Source: Chlorobiaceae bacterium
Lineage (GTDB): Bacteria > Bacteroidota > Chlorobiia > Chlorobiales > Chlorobiaceae
NCBI GenBank assembly: GCA_013334225.1
Contig: JAAXXY010000019.1
Span: 1-53,574 of the forward strand
Direction: 5' to 3'
Length of the DNA stretch: 53,574 nt
Below the pieces are notes generated by a model. It ran no database searches and had not been told where the DNA came from. It worked only from the letters and a program-made list of their open reading frames with translations. Below, piece by piece: positions 9,933-19,309 of this stretch. Numbering within the stretch: the stretch's first letter is position 1; each line of letters opens with the position of its first letter. Both the position numbers and the translations under genes were made by a program.

Positions 9933-10117
9933 GAGCGGCCTTTTTTAGATCATTTTTGTATTTCCTGCCGACCGGCAGATGTGAACGGAAAAAATTGCAT
10001 AAACCATAAAGATGGGTTATCATGGTTTTAAAGTTATTTCGGCATAGAGCCGTTCATGATCTGAAATCCATTTCAGGTTCGGCAACTTACCTAAAATTCA
10101 TGTTAATCTGAAGTGCT

Positions 10118-10402
10118 ATGAAAATCAAGGAAGCCCCGGATTGCCCCTACTGCGGTACGAAGATGAAAAAATGTGAACCGCCTCCTTACAATTATGGTGA
10201 TGGTCTCGGATGGTGCACACCATACTTTTATATCTGTTTCAACGACGAATGCAAACTGTATGTCAACGGCTGGAACAACCTCAAGAACAATTACAAAAAA
10301 TCGGCATCCTACCGCTGTATGTGCTATCCCGACAACGGTGTTTTCGAGGCCATGTGTGTTTTCAGTCCCGATGGCATGAAGGGCCAGATCATCGAGGAGT
10401 GA
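10118..10402 (+). CDS. Small zinc-ribbon protein, Ogr/Delta-like
   Basis: A 94-residue protein rich in Cys and Tyr. CPYC near residue 9 and CFNDEC near residue 40 form a plausible treble-clef or zinc-ribbon pair, and further cysteines (YRCMCYP, AMCVF) follow. It resembles the Ogr/Delta-like zinc finger group by pattern, but it is not a phage activator in context, since no phage genes are near. It converges on qmoC and is separated from it by a strong bidirectional-looking hairpin. Function unknown; a link to the adjacent sulfite-oxidation operon would be inference from position only. Confidence 0.6.
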   Translation: MKIKEAPDCPYCGTKMKKCEPPPYNYGDGLGWCTPYFYICFNDECKLYVNGWNNLKNNYKKSASYRCMCYPDNGVFEAMCVFSPDGMKGQIIEE

Positions 10403-10408
10403 CCTTCC

Positions 10409-10439
10409 AAAAACAGGATCGCCGTCAAAACGGCGATCC
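10409..10439 (-). terminator. Terminator at the end of the sat-apr-qmo operon
   Basis: Perfect 10-bp stem, ggatcgccgt (10416-10425) and acggcgatcc (10430-10439), with a 4-base loop. Read on the minus strand it is followed by tgtttttgg, so it fits as the terminator downstream of qmoC. It may also stop the converging zinc-ribbon gene. Confidence 0.85.
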
Positions 10440-10480
10440 ACTGCAAGAGTTGATATATTTTTTACCTGCCCGAGATAACG

Positions 10481-11662
10481 TTACATCTCCACATCGCGTT
10501 TCATCATCTTGGTATAGGTGATCGCTACGGTACGGTAGACGAAGTGAGCAAGCTTCGAATACGGCATGTAGATGATGATGTAGAACACCAGTACAAGATG
10601 GATGAAGTAGGTCCCATAAGAGATGACCGGCGGAATGTTCATCAGACGCATTGCCTGGGCGAGGAACCCTGAAAGGCCGACCAGAAGCACGATTCCTGCA
10701 AATGTCCAGTCGAAGGATGAGGTCAGGGTTTCAAAACCGTGCTCTTTCAGCCTGTTTTTAATAACCAGCGCACCGCCTGCAAGAAGGGAAATGGCGCTTA
10801 CGTTAGCAAGAAGTTTGAATACGGTAAGCATAATACCCGGAATTACGGCCGATCCTCCGAAAAGATTGACAATATCCTGGTCGTTCAGGGGATAAGGCGA
10901 TTCCCATTTAAGCACGTAGAGGTTGAACACCGCCCATGCAGTTGTGATGGCAAGGCCGATAAATCCGTAAAATACAAGAACATGGGCAACCGATCTGTCC
11001 TTGTTCACGTCGCATTTCCTGAACTTTGAATGCAGCATGATCTCTTTGAGTGTTTCGATAAAGCTGGGCAGGAATTCGGCTTTCGGCTTCATGTTGCCTG
11101 ATCCGGCAGTGATATTTTTCCAGAACCGGCTTATGCTGATGGCAAACATGAGCATGGTCAGCGTTGAAAGGGGAACGAATACCAGGTCGATGTAATGAAC
11201 CGGGAAAAACTTCGAAAAAACGACTTGTCCTTCCGGTATGTGCAGATGGCCTGTGACGCCGAGAATAAGAAGGAAAAGAACAACCGGAATGGCAAGTGCC
11301 TGCCAGATGTTTTTCGGATCACCGACAAGCTTACCCATAACTCTTGGAAAAGCGTTTTCCTGGATGACGCTTTTGCGCAGAATGGCAAGCACGTCGCCAG
11401 GTCTTGCGCCACGGGGACAATATTTCGAACAGTCGTTGCAATTGTGGCAGAGCCAGATGTCCGGACTTTTTACAAGATCGTCCTTGAGGCCCCACTGGGC
11501 CATAACCATTTCCTTTCTCGGGAAAGGCCTGTCATCCGGTGAAAGCGGGCATACAACGGAGCAGGTGGCGCATTGATAGCACTTTTTCATGGTATCGGCG
11601 CCGGCTTCCCTGAGCTCCCGGATAAACTTGATATCTGGTGTGAATGCAGTTTCTTGAGCCAT
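10481..11662 (-). CDS. qmoC: Quinone-interacting membrane oxidoreductase subunit C
   Basis: Membrane subunit of QmoABC, which carries electrons between AprBA and the menaquinone pool. The 393-residue protein is a fusion of an HdrC-like ferredoxin part with CYQCATCSVVCPL (near residue 38) and CHNCNDCSKYCPRGARPGD (near residue 82), and an HdrE-like cytochrome b part with about six hydrophobic segments from residue 120 onward. Histidines within the helices could ligate haem b. In an oxidising organism electrons run from APS reductase to quinone. It is the last gene of the operon, 95 bases after qmoB with a hairpin in the spacer. A ggag ribosome site precedes the ATG. Confidence 0.95.
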   Translation of the reverse strand: MAQETAFTPDIKFIRELREAGADTMKKCYQCATCSVVCPLSPDDRPFPRKEMVMAQWGLKDDLVKSPDIWLCHNCNDCSKYCPRGARPGDVLAILRKSVIQENAFPRVMGKLVGDPKNIWQALAIPVVLFLLILGVTGHLHIPEGQVVFSKFFPVHYIDLVFVPLSTLTMLMFAISISRFWKNITAGSGNMKPKAEFLPSFIETLKEIMLHSKFRKCDVNKDRSVAHVLVFYGFIGLAITTAWAVFNLYVLKWESPYPLNDQDIVNLFGGSAVIPGIMLTVFKLLANVSAISLLAGGALVIKNRLKEHGFETLTSSFDWTFAGIVLLVGLSGFLAQAMRLMNIPPVISYGTYFIHLVLVFYIIIYMPYSKLAHFVYRTVAITYTKMMKRDVEM

Positions 11663-11704
11663 AGAAAATCTCCAAAATTAACAGCAGTGTAAACCTTGAT
11701 TACA

Positions 11705-11736
11705 GATACCGGGTATCATTGCAGATACCCGGCATC
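11705..11736 (-). other. Intercistronic hairpin between qmoB and qmoC
   Basis: Inverted repeat ccgggtatc (11709-11717) and gatacccgg (11724-11732), 6-base loop, extended by three further pairs after one mismatch. No T-run follows on the minus strand, so it looks like an mRNA-processing or stability element rather than a terminator. Confidence 0.7.
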
Positions 11737-11757
11737 GAGAAATACATTGTGATTATA

Positions 11758-14010
11758 TCAGAATCCCTTGTATGGATTTTCTCCGATATCCTCGATTTTT
11801 TTCGAGAACTCTCTGAGAATCTCCGGCAGCTTATCCCACTCGTTGATCGAGAGCTGCACCTGCTCGACTCGCTCCGCTTCGAGCATGAGACGGTCAAGCG
11901 TTTCCTGGACCTTTCCGAGGCGCTCGTTCGCCATCTGGCTGCCTTTGACATAATGGCACTGGTAGTCGTCCCCGAATTTGCAACCGAGCAGCAGAATGCC
12001 GTCGACTCCGCGTGACAGGGCATCGGCGATCCAGACCAGGTTAAGGCCTCCAAGGCAGCGCAGGGGAATGAACCTGAAATTCGTGTTCAGTCCGATCCGG
12101 TTCAGTCCAACCATGTCGAGTGCTGGATAGGCGTCGTTCTCGCAGACAAATCCGAGGATGAAGGTACCTTCGTCCGGCACCTCGATCGATTTCAGTACAG
12201 CCGAGATCATATCTACGCTGTAGTCCTTGAACGAGATCACCCTCTGGGGACAGGCTCCCATGCAGACGCCGCAGCGCCTGCACCGTGACGGGTATTCCAG
12301 CGGGGTGCCGTCCTTTGTTTCATCGTAGGCGCCAAATGGACATTCCACTGTACAGCGTCTGCATTGAGTGCAGCTTTCCAGCCTGATTTCCGGATAGGTG
12401 CGATCCCACGTTCTCGGATGGACGGCACGGCCCTGGGCTGTGAGTTCGAGGCACTGGATTGCCTTGAGGGTGGCACCTGTGGCGTCGGCAACAGACTGTA
12501 CGGCGTCCATGGGATGCCTGACGGCCCCGGCGGCATAAATGCCTGTTCTTCTGGTTTCATACGGGAAGCAGATGAAGTGGGAGTCCGGAAAGCCCCATTT
12601 CAGGTGAGGCATTTCAGGACCCTGACGGTACTTGAGGTTGAGAGCGAGTTTCAGCGGTTCGATTTCGGTGATTTCTCCATCGGTGGTTTCCTTCCTGATG
12701 AGGTTGCCGATATATTCGGGGGTGAGATTGTTGACTTCCTTGCCCTCCGGCACCATCCCTGAAACCATACCGGCGGCAAGAACAACAAGATCGGCATTGA
12801 TTTTCATTTTTCTGCCGAGAAGCTGGTTGTCCACCTCCACATGAATGTTTCCTCCGGGACCTTCCGTCATGCCGAGCACTTCCCCTTTGGTAAGGAACAT
12901 GCCTTCGTCATCCTGTGATACTTTGTAGAAGTTCTCATACAGGCCGATGGTGCGCATATCCTTGTAAATCACGAATGCTCCTGCATCAGGATCGGCTTCA
13001 CGGACATATCGTGCCTGTTTCAGTGATACGTTGCAGCATACCGATGAGCAATAGGGAATATGTTTTTCGTCACGCTGTCCGGCACACTGGATAAAGACGA
13101 CGTTTTTCGCCGGTTTGCCGTCCGAAGGCCTGAGCACCTTGCCGTTGTTCTTCTGCACGAGTTCCTCCATCTGGAGGTTCGTGATGACGTTGCGGAATTT
13201 GCCGTAGCCGAGGTGTCCGAGGTTTGATGCCTCATAAGGTCTCCATCCGGTTGCCAGTACGATGGAGCCGGCGTCGAAGGTCTCTTCCGTACCGTTTTTA
13301 TCGATGGTTACCTTGTACATGCCCGGTCCGCCTTCGATGGAGGAAACGGTTGTTGACGTATGGACGGTAATGTTGCCATCCTTCCTTGCGTCCTGTATCC
13401 TGGTTTCGATGGTCGGTTTTTCGAGGTCGGCGAAAGGTGGTGCCGTCGGAAAAACCTTGTACATTTTTTTCGCCTGTCCTCCAAGATCGGAAGATTTTTC
13501 CACAAGCACGGACTTATAACCGGCTTTGGAAGCTTCGAGCGCCGCGGTCAATCCTGTAACGCCTCCGCCGACAACGAGGAGCGTACGGTTGACATCGGTG
13601 ATCTTCGGTTCGGGAGTGTTTGCCTTGGTTATCCTGGTGATGCCCATTCTCAGGTAATCGGCAGCCATCATCTGGAGCCCTTCGGCACCGTCTTTTTCTT
13701 TCGGATCGACCCAGACAACCTGTTCCCTCAGATTGACCCTTTCAGTGACATAGCTGAGCGGGTCGAAATTGAAGACATCGGTGTTCACTCTCGGAGAGCA
13801 GGCTGCGATGACTACCTTGTTGATCTCTCCGCTGTTCAGGTCGTCCTTGATGATCTGGACGCCTTCCGTGCTGCAGAGAAAGGGGTGTTTCTTGCAGACG
13901 GGGACCTTGAACTCGCTTTTTGCAACCTTTTCGAGTTCATCGACATTCAATGCGCCTCCGATACCGCAGTCGGTACAGAGGTATACTCCAATTTTTTTAT
14001 CATCAGCCAT
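11758..14010 (-). CDS. qmoB: Quinone-interacting membrane oxidoreductase subunit B
   Basis: Flavin and iron-sulfur subunit of the QmoABC complex. The 750-residue protein starts with an HdrA-type N-terminal cysteine region (VYLCTDCGIGG), then the FAD motif LLVVGGGVTGLTAALEAS near residue 143. After the flavoprotein part come two [4Fe-4S] motifs, CTQCRRCTVECPFGA and CRRCGVCMGACPQ (about 568-610), and a C-terminal MvhD-like domain containing LRCLGGLNLVWIADAL and LLGCKFGDDYQCHY. The order HdrA plus MvhD is typical of QmoB. Its ribosome site gagga overlaps the qmoA stop, with three bases between the genes, implying translational coupling. Confidence 0.95.
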   Translation of the reverse strand: MADDKKIGVYLCTDCGIGGALNVDELEKVAKSEFKVPVCKKHPFLCSTEGVQIIKDDLNSGEINKVVIAACSPRVNTDVFNFDPLSYVTERVNLREQVVWVDPKEKDGAEGLQMMAADYLRMGITRITKANTPEPKITDVNRTLLVVGGGVTGLTAALEASKAGYKSVLVEKSSDLGGQAKKMYKVFPTAPPFADLEKPTIETRIQDARKDGNITVHTSTTVSSIEGGPGMYKVTIDKNGTEETFDAGSIVLATGWRPYEASNLGHLGYGKFRNVITNLQMEELVQKNNGKVLRPSDGKPAKNVVFIQCAGQRDEKHIPYCSSVCCNVSLKQARYVREADPDAGAFVIYKDMRTIGLYENFYKVSQDDEGMFLTKGEVLGMTEGPGGNIHVEVDNQLLGRKMKINADLVVLAAGMVSGMVPEGKEVNNLTPEYIGNLIRKETTDGEITEIEPLKLALNLKYRQGPEMPHLKWGFPDSHFICFPYETRRTGIYAAGAVRHPMDAVQSVADATGATLKAIQCLELTAQGRAVHPRTWDRTYPEIRLESCTQCRRCTVECPFGAYDETKDGTPLEYPSRCRRCGVCMGACPQRVISFKDYSVDMISAVLKSIEVPDEGTFILGFVCENDAYPALDMVGLNRIGLNTNFRFIPLRCLGGLNLVWIADALSRGVDGILLLGCKFGDDYQCHYVKGSQMANERLGKVQETLDRLMLEAERVEQVQLSINEWDKLPEILREFSKKIEDIGENPYKGF

Positions 14011-14013
14011 ATG

Positions 14014-15255
14014 TTAACTCCTCACCAAACTTTGAATGCTTTTCAATGCCGTTCCTGTCGCGTCCTGAATAGAGGTCGTCACATCTGACGGCCTTTTTGC
14101 CACGCCGGTCGAGTAGATTCCGGGGGTTTTGCCTGCCTGGATGAACCCGTTCTCTTCGAAATTCAGCTGGGCATTTTCCTTCACCGAAGAAACCATACCG
14201 GTTGCAAGCACAACCATATCGGCTTTTTCGTGGCGTTTTCCGCCGCCTTCGACATCCTCGAACGTAACGATCACGCCGCCTGTTGCGCGGTCTTCCTCTA
14301 TCATGGCGACTTTGCCCTTGATGAGTCTGACCTTTTCGTCAGCCTGGACCTTTGCGAGAAAATCTTCATATTTGCCGGGAGCCCTCAGGTCGATATAGGC
14401 AATCTGCACCGTTGCGTCAGGTATACGTTCCCTGATGTAGGTGGCCTGTTTGAGCGAGGCCATGCAGCAGATGGCGGAGCAGTAGTTGAGGTGGTTTTCA
14501 TCCCTCGAACCAGCACACTGGACGAAAATGACTTTTTTCACTTCCCTGCCGTCGGAAGGCCTCAGGATTTTTCCACCTGTGGGGCCGTTCGGAGAGGCAA
14601 GTCTTTCCATCATCATATTGGTAATGACGTTTTTGACACGTCCGAAACCGAGGTTATCCATGTTACCGGCGTCATAGGGATTCCAGCCGGTCGCGTAGAC
14701 GATGCTTCCGACCTGGATTTCCAGTGTCCGGGGTTTCATGGAAAGATCTATGGCATTGTACGTACATGCCTTCGCGCACTTGTCGCAGGAAGGATCGGTA
14801 CATGCTTTCCTGTCTATTACATATCTCATGGGGTAGGACATGACATGAGGCAGGTATGCCGCTTTTGTCTTGTCCATCCCGAAATTGAAGTCATTTTTCC
14901 TTTCCGCAGGGCATGCTTCCGCACAGGCGTTGCAGGATGTGCATTTTTCATTCACATACCTCGGATTGATTTTCAGCCTGACGGTATAATTTCCTTCCTG
15001 TCCGCTCACCTGTTCGACTTCCGTCATGGTGTGGACAGTGATTTTCGGATTCAGCTTGATGCGCCTGAAGTTCATCTCCAGACCGCAGTAAGGAGGGCAA
15101 AGTTTCGGAAAATACTTGTTAAGCTGGGCAACCCTTCCTCCAAGGTAAGGGTTTTTCTCCACAAGCACGGTGCTGTAGCCCACCTCAGCGGCTTCGACTG
15201 CAGTGGTGATACCGCTGATGCCGCCTCCGACGATTAAAATGGTTTGAACTGACAT
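14014..15255 (-). CDS. qmoA: Quinone-interacting membrane oxidoreductase subunit A
   Basis: HdrA-like flavoprotein of QmoABC. The 413-residue protein opens with the FAD motif ILIVGGGISGITTAVEAAE and the ensuing VEKNPYLGGRVAQLNKYFP. It has a ferredoxin-like cysteine set CTSCNACAEACP near residue 109 and further cysteines CTDPSCDKCAKACTYNAID. HdrA motifs IFVQCAGSRDENHLNYCS and YIDLRAPGKYEDF follow. It is shorter than QmoB and lacks the MvhD part, as expected for QmoA. Start chosen at the ATG preceded by agagga. It follows aprA by 149 bases with a strong hairpin in the gap. Confidence 0.95.
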   Translation of the reverse strand: MSVQTILIVGGGISGITTAVEAAEVGYSTVLVEKNPYLGGRVAQLNKYFPKLCPPYCGLEMNFRRIKLNPKITVHTMTEVEQVSGQEGNYTVRLKINPRYVNEKCTSCNACAEACPAERKNDFNFGMDKTKAAYLPHVMSYPMRYVIDRKACTDPSCDKCAKACTYNAIDLSMKPRTLEIQVGSIVYATGWNPYDAGNMDNLGFGRVKNVITNMMMERLASPNGPTGGKILRPSDGREVKKVIFVQCAGSRDENHLNYCSAICCMASLKQATYIRERIPDATVQIAYIDLRAPGKYEDFLAKVQADEKVRLIKGKVAMIEEDRATGGVIVTFEDVEGGGKRHEKADMVVLATGMVSSVKENAQLNFEENGFIQAGKTPGIYSTGVAKRPSDVTTSIQDATGTALKSIQSLVRS

Positions 15256-15349
15256 GATGTTCCTCTGCGGATAAACTCTCTGAAATCATTACAGGGATGC
15301 TCTTCGAGATCCCTTTTTATCTTCTGCAACCCTTTTACTGATACAACAA

Positions 15350-15371
15350 TCCCCGAGGATAACCTCGGGGA
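15350..15371 (-). other. Strong hairpin between aprA and qmoA
   Basis: Perfect inverted repeat tccccgagg (15350-15358) and cctcgggga (15363-15371) with a 4-base loop, 34 bases after the aprA stop. On the minus strand the next bases are attgttgtatc, not a T-run, so termination would be weak or absent. It could protect the aprBA message 3' end or lower qmo expression relative to aprBA. Confidence 0.75.
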
Positions 15372-15404
15372 CTGCATTGATAACGTAAGGTAAGAAATTT
15401 CCGC

Positions 15405-17381
15405 TTAGTCTGGAACGACCTGAACGTAATCTCTTTTCGAAAGACTCCACTCTTTGCTGTCGCGGTTGTACTTGGAAATCGTGAAACATTTCCAGTTTAC
15501 ATCGTCAACATAGAAGTGGTCCGCCCTGAAGTAGTAACCGGGATAACGGCTGTCTTCCCTGAAGAGGATGTGCCGCGCATGGGCTTCACCGGCCATGAGG
15601 CGATGGTAGTTTTCCCATGCACGCATCAGCTCGTGGAGGTCTTCCGCCGCCATTTTCTCGGCATCCTCCTTCAGGAGCGACAGGTGCTCAAGACCTTTTT
15701 CAAGCATGGTCTTGCTGGTTGTGTACCAGGTGGACACACCGGCGACGTACTCGTCCATGATCTTCTGGAGCCTTGCCTGGAACATCCTCGGCCTGATATA
15801 GTTCGGATTGATGGCAGGATCGGTGCTGTAATCCTTGTTCTTGGCGAAGTTTTCCATCGGAGCGTAGATCTCGGCGATCACTTCGTCAACATCCCTGCCG
15901 AGTTCCGGCTTGTAAGCGGCATTGTCGAGGCAGAAAGCGGTCATGTTCTTGCCTGCTATACGTCCTTCAGCGTGTGAACCGGAGGAGAACTTGTGACCCG
16001 ATGCGCCGACGCCGTCACCTGCGGTGAAGAGACCGTTGACGGTGGTCATCCTGTTGTAGCCCCAGCTCCATTCGGCCGGAATGCCCTTGATGTCGCCAGG
16101 ACCGCTGACCCAGATACCTGCACAACCGGCATGCGAGCCGAGCAGGTAGGGTTCGGTCGGCATGAGCTCGGAAGGTGTTTTTTCCGGTTCGATGTTGTTG
16201 CCGGCCCAGACGACAGCCTGACCGATGCACATGTCAAGGAAGTCTTCCCAGGCTTCGGCTTCGAGGTGCTTGATCTGCTTGGGAGTCATGGTTTCAGCTA
16301 GAGCGGCCATCGCTTCGTGAGTCCTCATGAGGATCGGGCCTTTGCCGGCCTTCATGTCGATCATCATCATGTGGTTCCTCATGGCGGTGGTCAACTGATG
16401 GGGATCCTCGGCATATTTTCCGAAATCCTTGTTCGCCGCGGCGAGGTTTGTCACACAGTAATCTTCGCCGAGAGAGTTGGTGGCTTTGCACTTGAAGAAG
16501 AGGAACCATGCGCCTACAGGACCGTAACCGTCCTTGAATCGTGCAGGGACGAACCTGTTTTCCATGAGCACGAGCTCGCAGCCTGCCTGTGCGGCAAGCG
16601 CGTAGGTGGTGCCTGCATTCCAGACCGGGTACCATGCACGGCCCTGGCCTTCTGCAGTGGATCGCGGACGGTAGACGTTAACGGCGCCGCCGCATGCGAG
16701 CAGCATGGTCTTGGCAGTGAAGACATAAGCCTTGTTTTCGCGGACGCTGAAACCGATTGCGCCGGCAATCCTGCCGGGATCGTTCTTGTCGTGGATGAGT
16801 TCGCTGATGAAGACCCTCTCGAACAGGTTCTGTTCGACGCCAGTCTCCTTGCGGTTGTATTCGAGAGCTTTCTTGGCGGCTTCAGCGACGATGACCTTGT
16901 ATGATTCGCCGTTGATCATGATCTGCCACCTGCCGGACCTGACAGGTTTGCCGCCTTCAGTGAGTTTCGGTGCGGGTTTGGCGCCGTCCATTGTAGAACC
17001 GTCCTCGTCGCGCTTCCAAACCGGAAGGCCCCACTCTTCGAAAAGATGTACCGAGTTGTCTACGTGACGTCCGAGGTCGTACACCAGGTCTTCCCTGATA
17101 ACCCCCATGAGGTCTTTTCTGACATATTTCACATAATCGGCAGGATCGTTTTCACCGCAATAGGTGTTGATAGCCGACAGCCCCATGGCAACGGCGCCGC
17201 TTCTGTCAACGGCCGCTTTGTCGACCATGGTGATCCTGAGTCCTTTCGGTGTAGCCCATTTTGCAGCTTCGTAAGCTGCGCCGCAACAAGCCATACCACC
17301 GCCGATAAGCAGAATATCCGTATCTACGTAAACAACTTCAGGCTTCTTGCAAAATTTAAATTCGTTTTTTTCTACTCCCAT
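15405..17381 (-). CDS. aprA: Adenylylsulfate reductase subunit alpha
   Basis: FAD-bearing catalytic subunit of dissimilatory APS reductase, here expected to oxidise sulfite plus AMP to APS. The 658-residue protein has the flavin motif ILLIGGGMACCGAAYEA, then VDKAAVDRSGAVAMGLSAIN, and the substrate-site region YLLGSHAGCAGIWVSGPGD followed by NGLFTAGDGVGASGHKFSSG, all typical of AprA. Length is usual for the family. An aggaggt ribosome site precedes the ATG, 29 bases after aprB. It partners AprB, and QmoABC downstream takes the electrons. Confidence 0.97.
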   Translation of the reverse strand: MGVEKNEFKFCKKPEVVYVDTDILLIGGGMACCGAAYEAAKWATPKGLRITMVDKAAVDRSGAVAMGLSAINTYCGENDPADYVKYVRKDLMGVIREDLVYDLGRHVDNSVHLFEEWGLPVWKRDEDGSTMDGAKPAPKLTEGGKPVRSGRWQIMINGESYKVIVAEAAKKALEYNRKETGVEQNLFERVFISELIHDKNDPGRIAGAIGFSVRENKAYVFTAKTMLLACGGAVNVYRPRSTAEGQGRAWYPVWNAGTTYALAAQAGCELVLMENRFVPARFKDGYGPVGAWFLFFKCKATNSLGEDYCVTNLAAANKDFGKYAEDPHQLTTAMRNHMMMIDMKAGKGPILMRTHEAMAALAETMTPKQIKHLEAEAWEDFLDMCIGQAVVWAGNNIEPEKTPSELMPTEPYLLGSHAGCAGIWVSGPGDIKGIPAEWSWGYNRMTTVNGLFTAGDGVGASGHKFSSGSHAEGRIAGKNMTAFCLDNAAYKPELGRDVDEVIAEIYAPMENFAKNKDYSTDPAINPNYIRPRMFQARLQKIMDEYVAGVSTWYTTSKTMLEKGLEHLSLLKEDAEKMAAEDLHELMRAWENYHRLMAGEAHARHILFREDSRYPGYYFRADHFYVDDVNWKCFTISKYNRDSKEWSLSKRDYVQVVPD

Positions 17382-17410
17382 GGATGTACCTCCTGAGCTA
17401 TTTGATTGTG

Positions 17411-17833
17411 TTAAAGGGTTGGATATTCCGTCATGTTAAAGAAACCCGGCTTCTTGAGATTGTCGTAATCATGCTCAGGCTTGCCCTTGTAGAGGTCGAT
17501 AGAACCTTCGGAGGTCGTACGGATCGGGAATTTGTAGCGTTTGAGGATCCCATTTCTGAACTTGACGGTCCACATGATCGCGTCTGTGCCTCTCAGAGGG
17601 ATAACATTGCCCCCCAGAGGAACGAAATCCGCGTAACCCCTGACCTCGATGGCCTGCTGCGGACAGATTTTCACGCAGTTGTAGCATTCCCAGCACTGGT
17701 CGGGTTCCTGGTTCCAGGCCTTCATCCTTTCGACATCGAGCTTCATGAGGTCGTTAGGGCAGATGTACATGCATGCTGTTCTTTCCTGCCCCTTACATCC
17801 GTCACATTTTTCCTTGATGACAAAACTCGGCAT
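17411..17833 (-). CDS. aprB: Adenylylsulfate reductase subunit beta
   Basis: Electron-transfer subunit of APS reductase, with two [4Fe-4S] clusters that pass electrons between AprA and Qmo. The 140-residue protein shows CDGCKGQERTACMYICPND (residues about 9-27) and CWECYNCVKICPQQAI (about 47-62), and ends with the extended tail typical of AprB. A perfect taaggagg ribosome site lies 9 bases before the ATG, one of the strongest in the window, consistent with high expression. The 127-base gap from sat holds a small 6-bp hairpin at 17859-17873 just ahead of that site. Confidence 0.97.
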   Translation of the reverse strand: MPSFVIKEKCDGCKGQERTACMYICPNDLMKLDVERMKAWNQEPDQCWECYNCVKICPQQAIEVRGYADFVPLGGNVIPLRGTDAIMWTVKFRNGILKRYKFPIRTTSEGSIDLYKGKPEHDYDNLKKPGFFNMTEYPTL

Positions 17834-17960
17834 AATTTGTCCTCCTTACCGAATATTTGCAGACTTTGTCTGCGATTTACGAAGCGATTGTATTTGTATG
17901 TATAAGAGAAAATTCTTCAGGCTTTCGCCCGGTAATCATCACTCAGAGCGGTAATATATA

Positions 17961-19172
17961 TTATCCGCCTGCTTTGGAATGCATTTTGATATCCACTTTT
18001 TCCGTCAGGCCATCATAGTATTTTTTCAGGATATCGAGGACTTCGGGGCGGCTGAAATGTTCGGGTACTGTTTCGCCATCCGAAAGCATTTTCCTGAGTT
18101 TCGTGCCACTCAGGTTGAGCCTGTCTTCATTGGTATGCGGGCAGGTCTTCATCGAGGCCATGGCGTCACACTTGTAGCAGTAAAATGTCCAGTCTATTTT
18201 AAGGGGCTTGGTTTCAAGAGCGTCTTTCGGAATCTGGTCGAAAATGTGGTGCGCATCGAAGGGCCCGTAGTAATCTCCGACCCCTGCGTGATCACGTCCG
18301 ACGATCAGGTGGCTGCATCCGAAATTCTGTCTGAACAGCGCATGGAGCAGGGCCTCTCTCGGGCCGGCATAGCGCATGTCGAGCGGATAGCCCGCCTGGA
18401 TGCAAGTGCCTTTGACGAAATAGTTTTCAGTCAGGACATTGATGCAATCTCTCCTGACGTCAGCAGGAATGTCTCCCGGCTTGAGCTTGCCGAGCAGTTG
18501 GTGAATGAGTACGCCATCACAGATTTCGATGGCGATTTTGACAAGGTATTCATGGGAGCGGTGCATGGGATTTCTGGTCTGGAAGGCGGCAACCGTGCTC
18601 CATCCATTATCCTCGAACATTTTTCTGGTCTGAGCCGGAGTCATGTAGATATCTGCAAACTCGGAAGGGAAAGAACCTTCGCTGAACACCTTGACCGGGC
18701 CGGCAAGGTTGACTTCTCCCTGGTTCATGACCATCAGCACACCGGGATGGGCGGGATCGTCGGTCTTGAACACTTCCCTGCATTCGTGAGACTTGTCTAT
18801 CGTATATTTTTCCACGATTGTCATGCTTCCCATGATCTCACCGGATTCATCGTCGACAAGCGCGACTTCCTGACCGATTTCCAGGCTGTCAGCCTGCACC
18901 TTCGATGTCGAAAGGGTGATCGGTATCGGCCAGAAGGTCCCGTCGGCCATCCTGCACTCTTCGACACTGCCTTTCCAGTCGTCATATCCCATGAACCCTT
19001 CGAGGGGAGTGAATCCTCCGATACCGAGCATGATCAGGTCACCGGTTTCCCTTGATGAAAGTCTGATCTGTGTTAATGATTTCGCCCGTTCCTTCTGTTC
19101 TTCCAGTTCTCTGCCGGATAATAATAAAGGCTTTAAAATCTTTTCTTTGCCATGAGGATTGACTAACGCCAT
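17961..19172 (-). CDS. sat: Dissimilatory sulfate adenylyltransferase (ATP sulfurylase)
   Basis: Interconverts APS plus pyrophosphate with sulfate plus ATP; in sulfide oxidation it runs toward sulfate and ATP. The 403-residue product has [17 protein letters not shown] with the nucleotide-binding HxxH, and later [20 protein letters not shown] and the [15 protein letters not shown] segment with cysteines typical of dissimilatory Sat. An upstream in-frame ATG at 19259 would add 29 residues of unrelated hydrophobic sequence; the family's usual MALVNPHG start fits the chosen ATG. It is the first gene of sat-aprBA-qmoABC, transcribed from the AT-rich region to its right. Confidence 0.95.
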   Translation of the reverse strand: MALVNPHGKEKILKPLLLSGRELEEQKERAKSLTQIRLSSRETGDLIMLGIGGFTPLEGFMGYDDWKGSVEECRMADGTFWPIPITLSTSKVQADSLEIGQEVALVDDESGEIMGSMTIVEKYTIDKSHECREVFKTDDPAHPGVLMVMNQGEVNLAGPVKVFSEGSFPSEFADIYMTPAQTRKMFEDNGWSTVAAFQTRNPMHRSHEYLVKIAIEICDGVLIHQLLGKLKPGDIPADVRRDCINVLTENYFVKGTCIQAGYPLDMRYAGPREALLHALFRQNFGCSHLIVGRDHAGVGDYYGPFDAHHIFDQIPKDALETKPLKIDWTFYCYKCDAMASMKTCPHTNEDRLNLSGTKLRKMLSDGETVPEHFSRPEVLDILKKYYDGLTEKVDIKMHSKAGG

Positions 19173-19295
19173 GAGATTGCTGGTTTGGTATACATTAATG
19201 AAAATCAGAAAAACAAAGTGCCGTAAGACACACACTTCTTCTATGATCAACACCGGCATTGCGGAAAACTCGAAAAACGAAGGGGGAACTAATAA

Positions 19296-19309
19296 CCATA
19301 ATATTATGG
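19296..19309. promoter_or_regulatory. Perfect 14-bp palindrome upstream of sat, possible operator
   Basis: The sequence ccataatattatgg is a perfect palindrome about 124 bases upstream of the sat start codon. Position and symmetry fit a binding site for a dimeric regulator of the sat-apr-qmo operon, but AT-rich palindromes also arise by chance in such regions. Confidence 0.35.

Noticed and set aside
14230..15237. Long 335-residue open frame antisense to qmoA
   Set aside because: The opposite frame is a clear qmoA with motifs and ribosome site; the antisense frame has no recognised domain and reflects codon bias.
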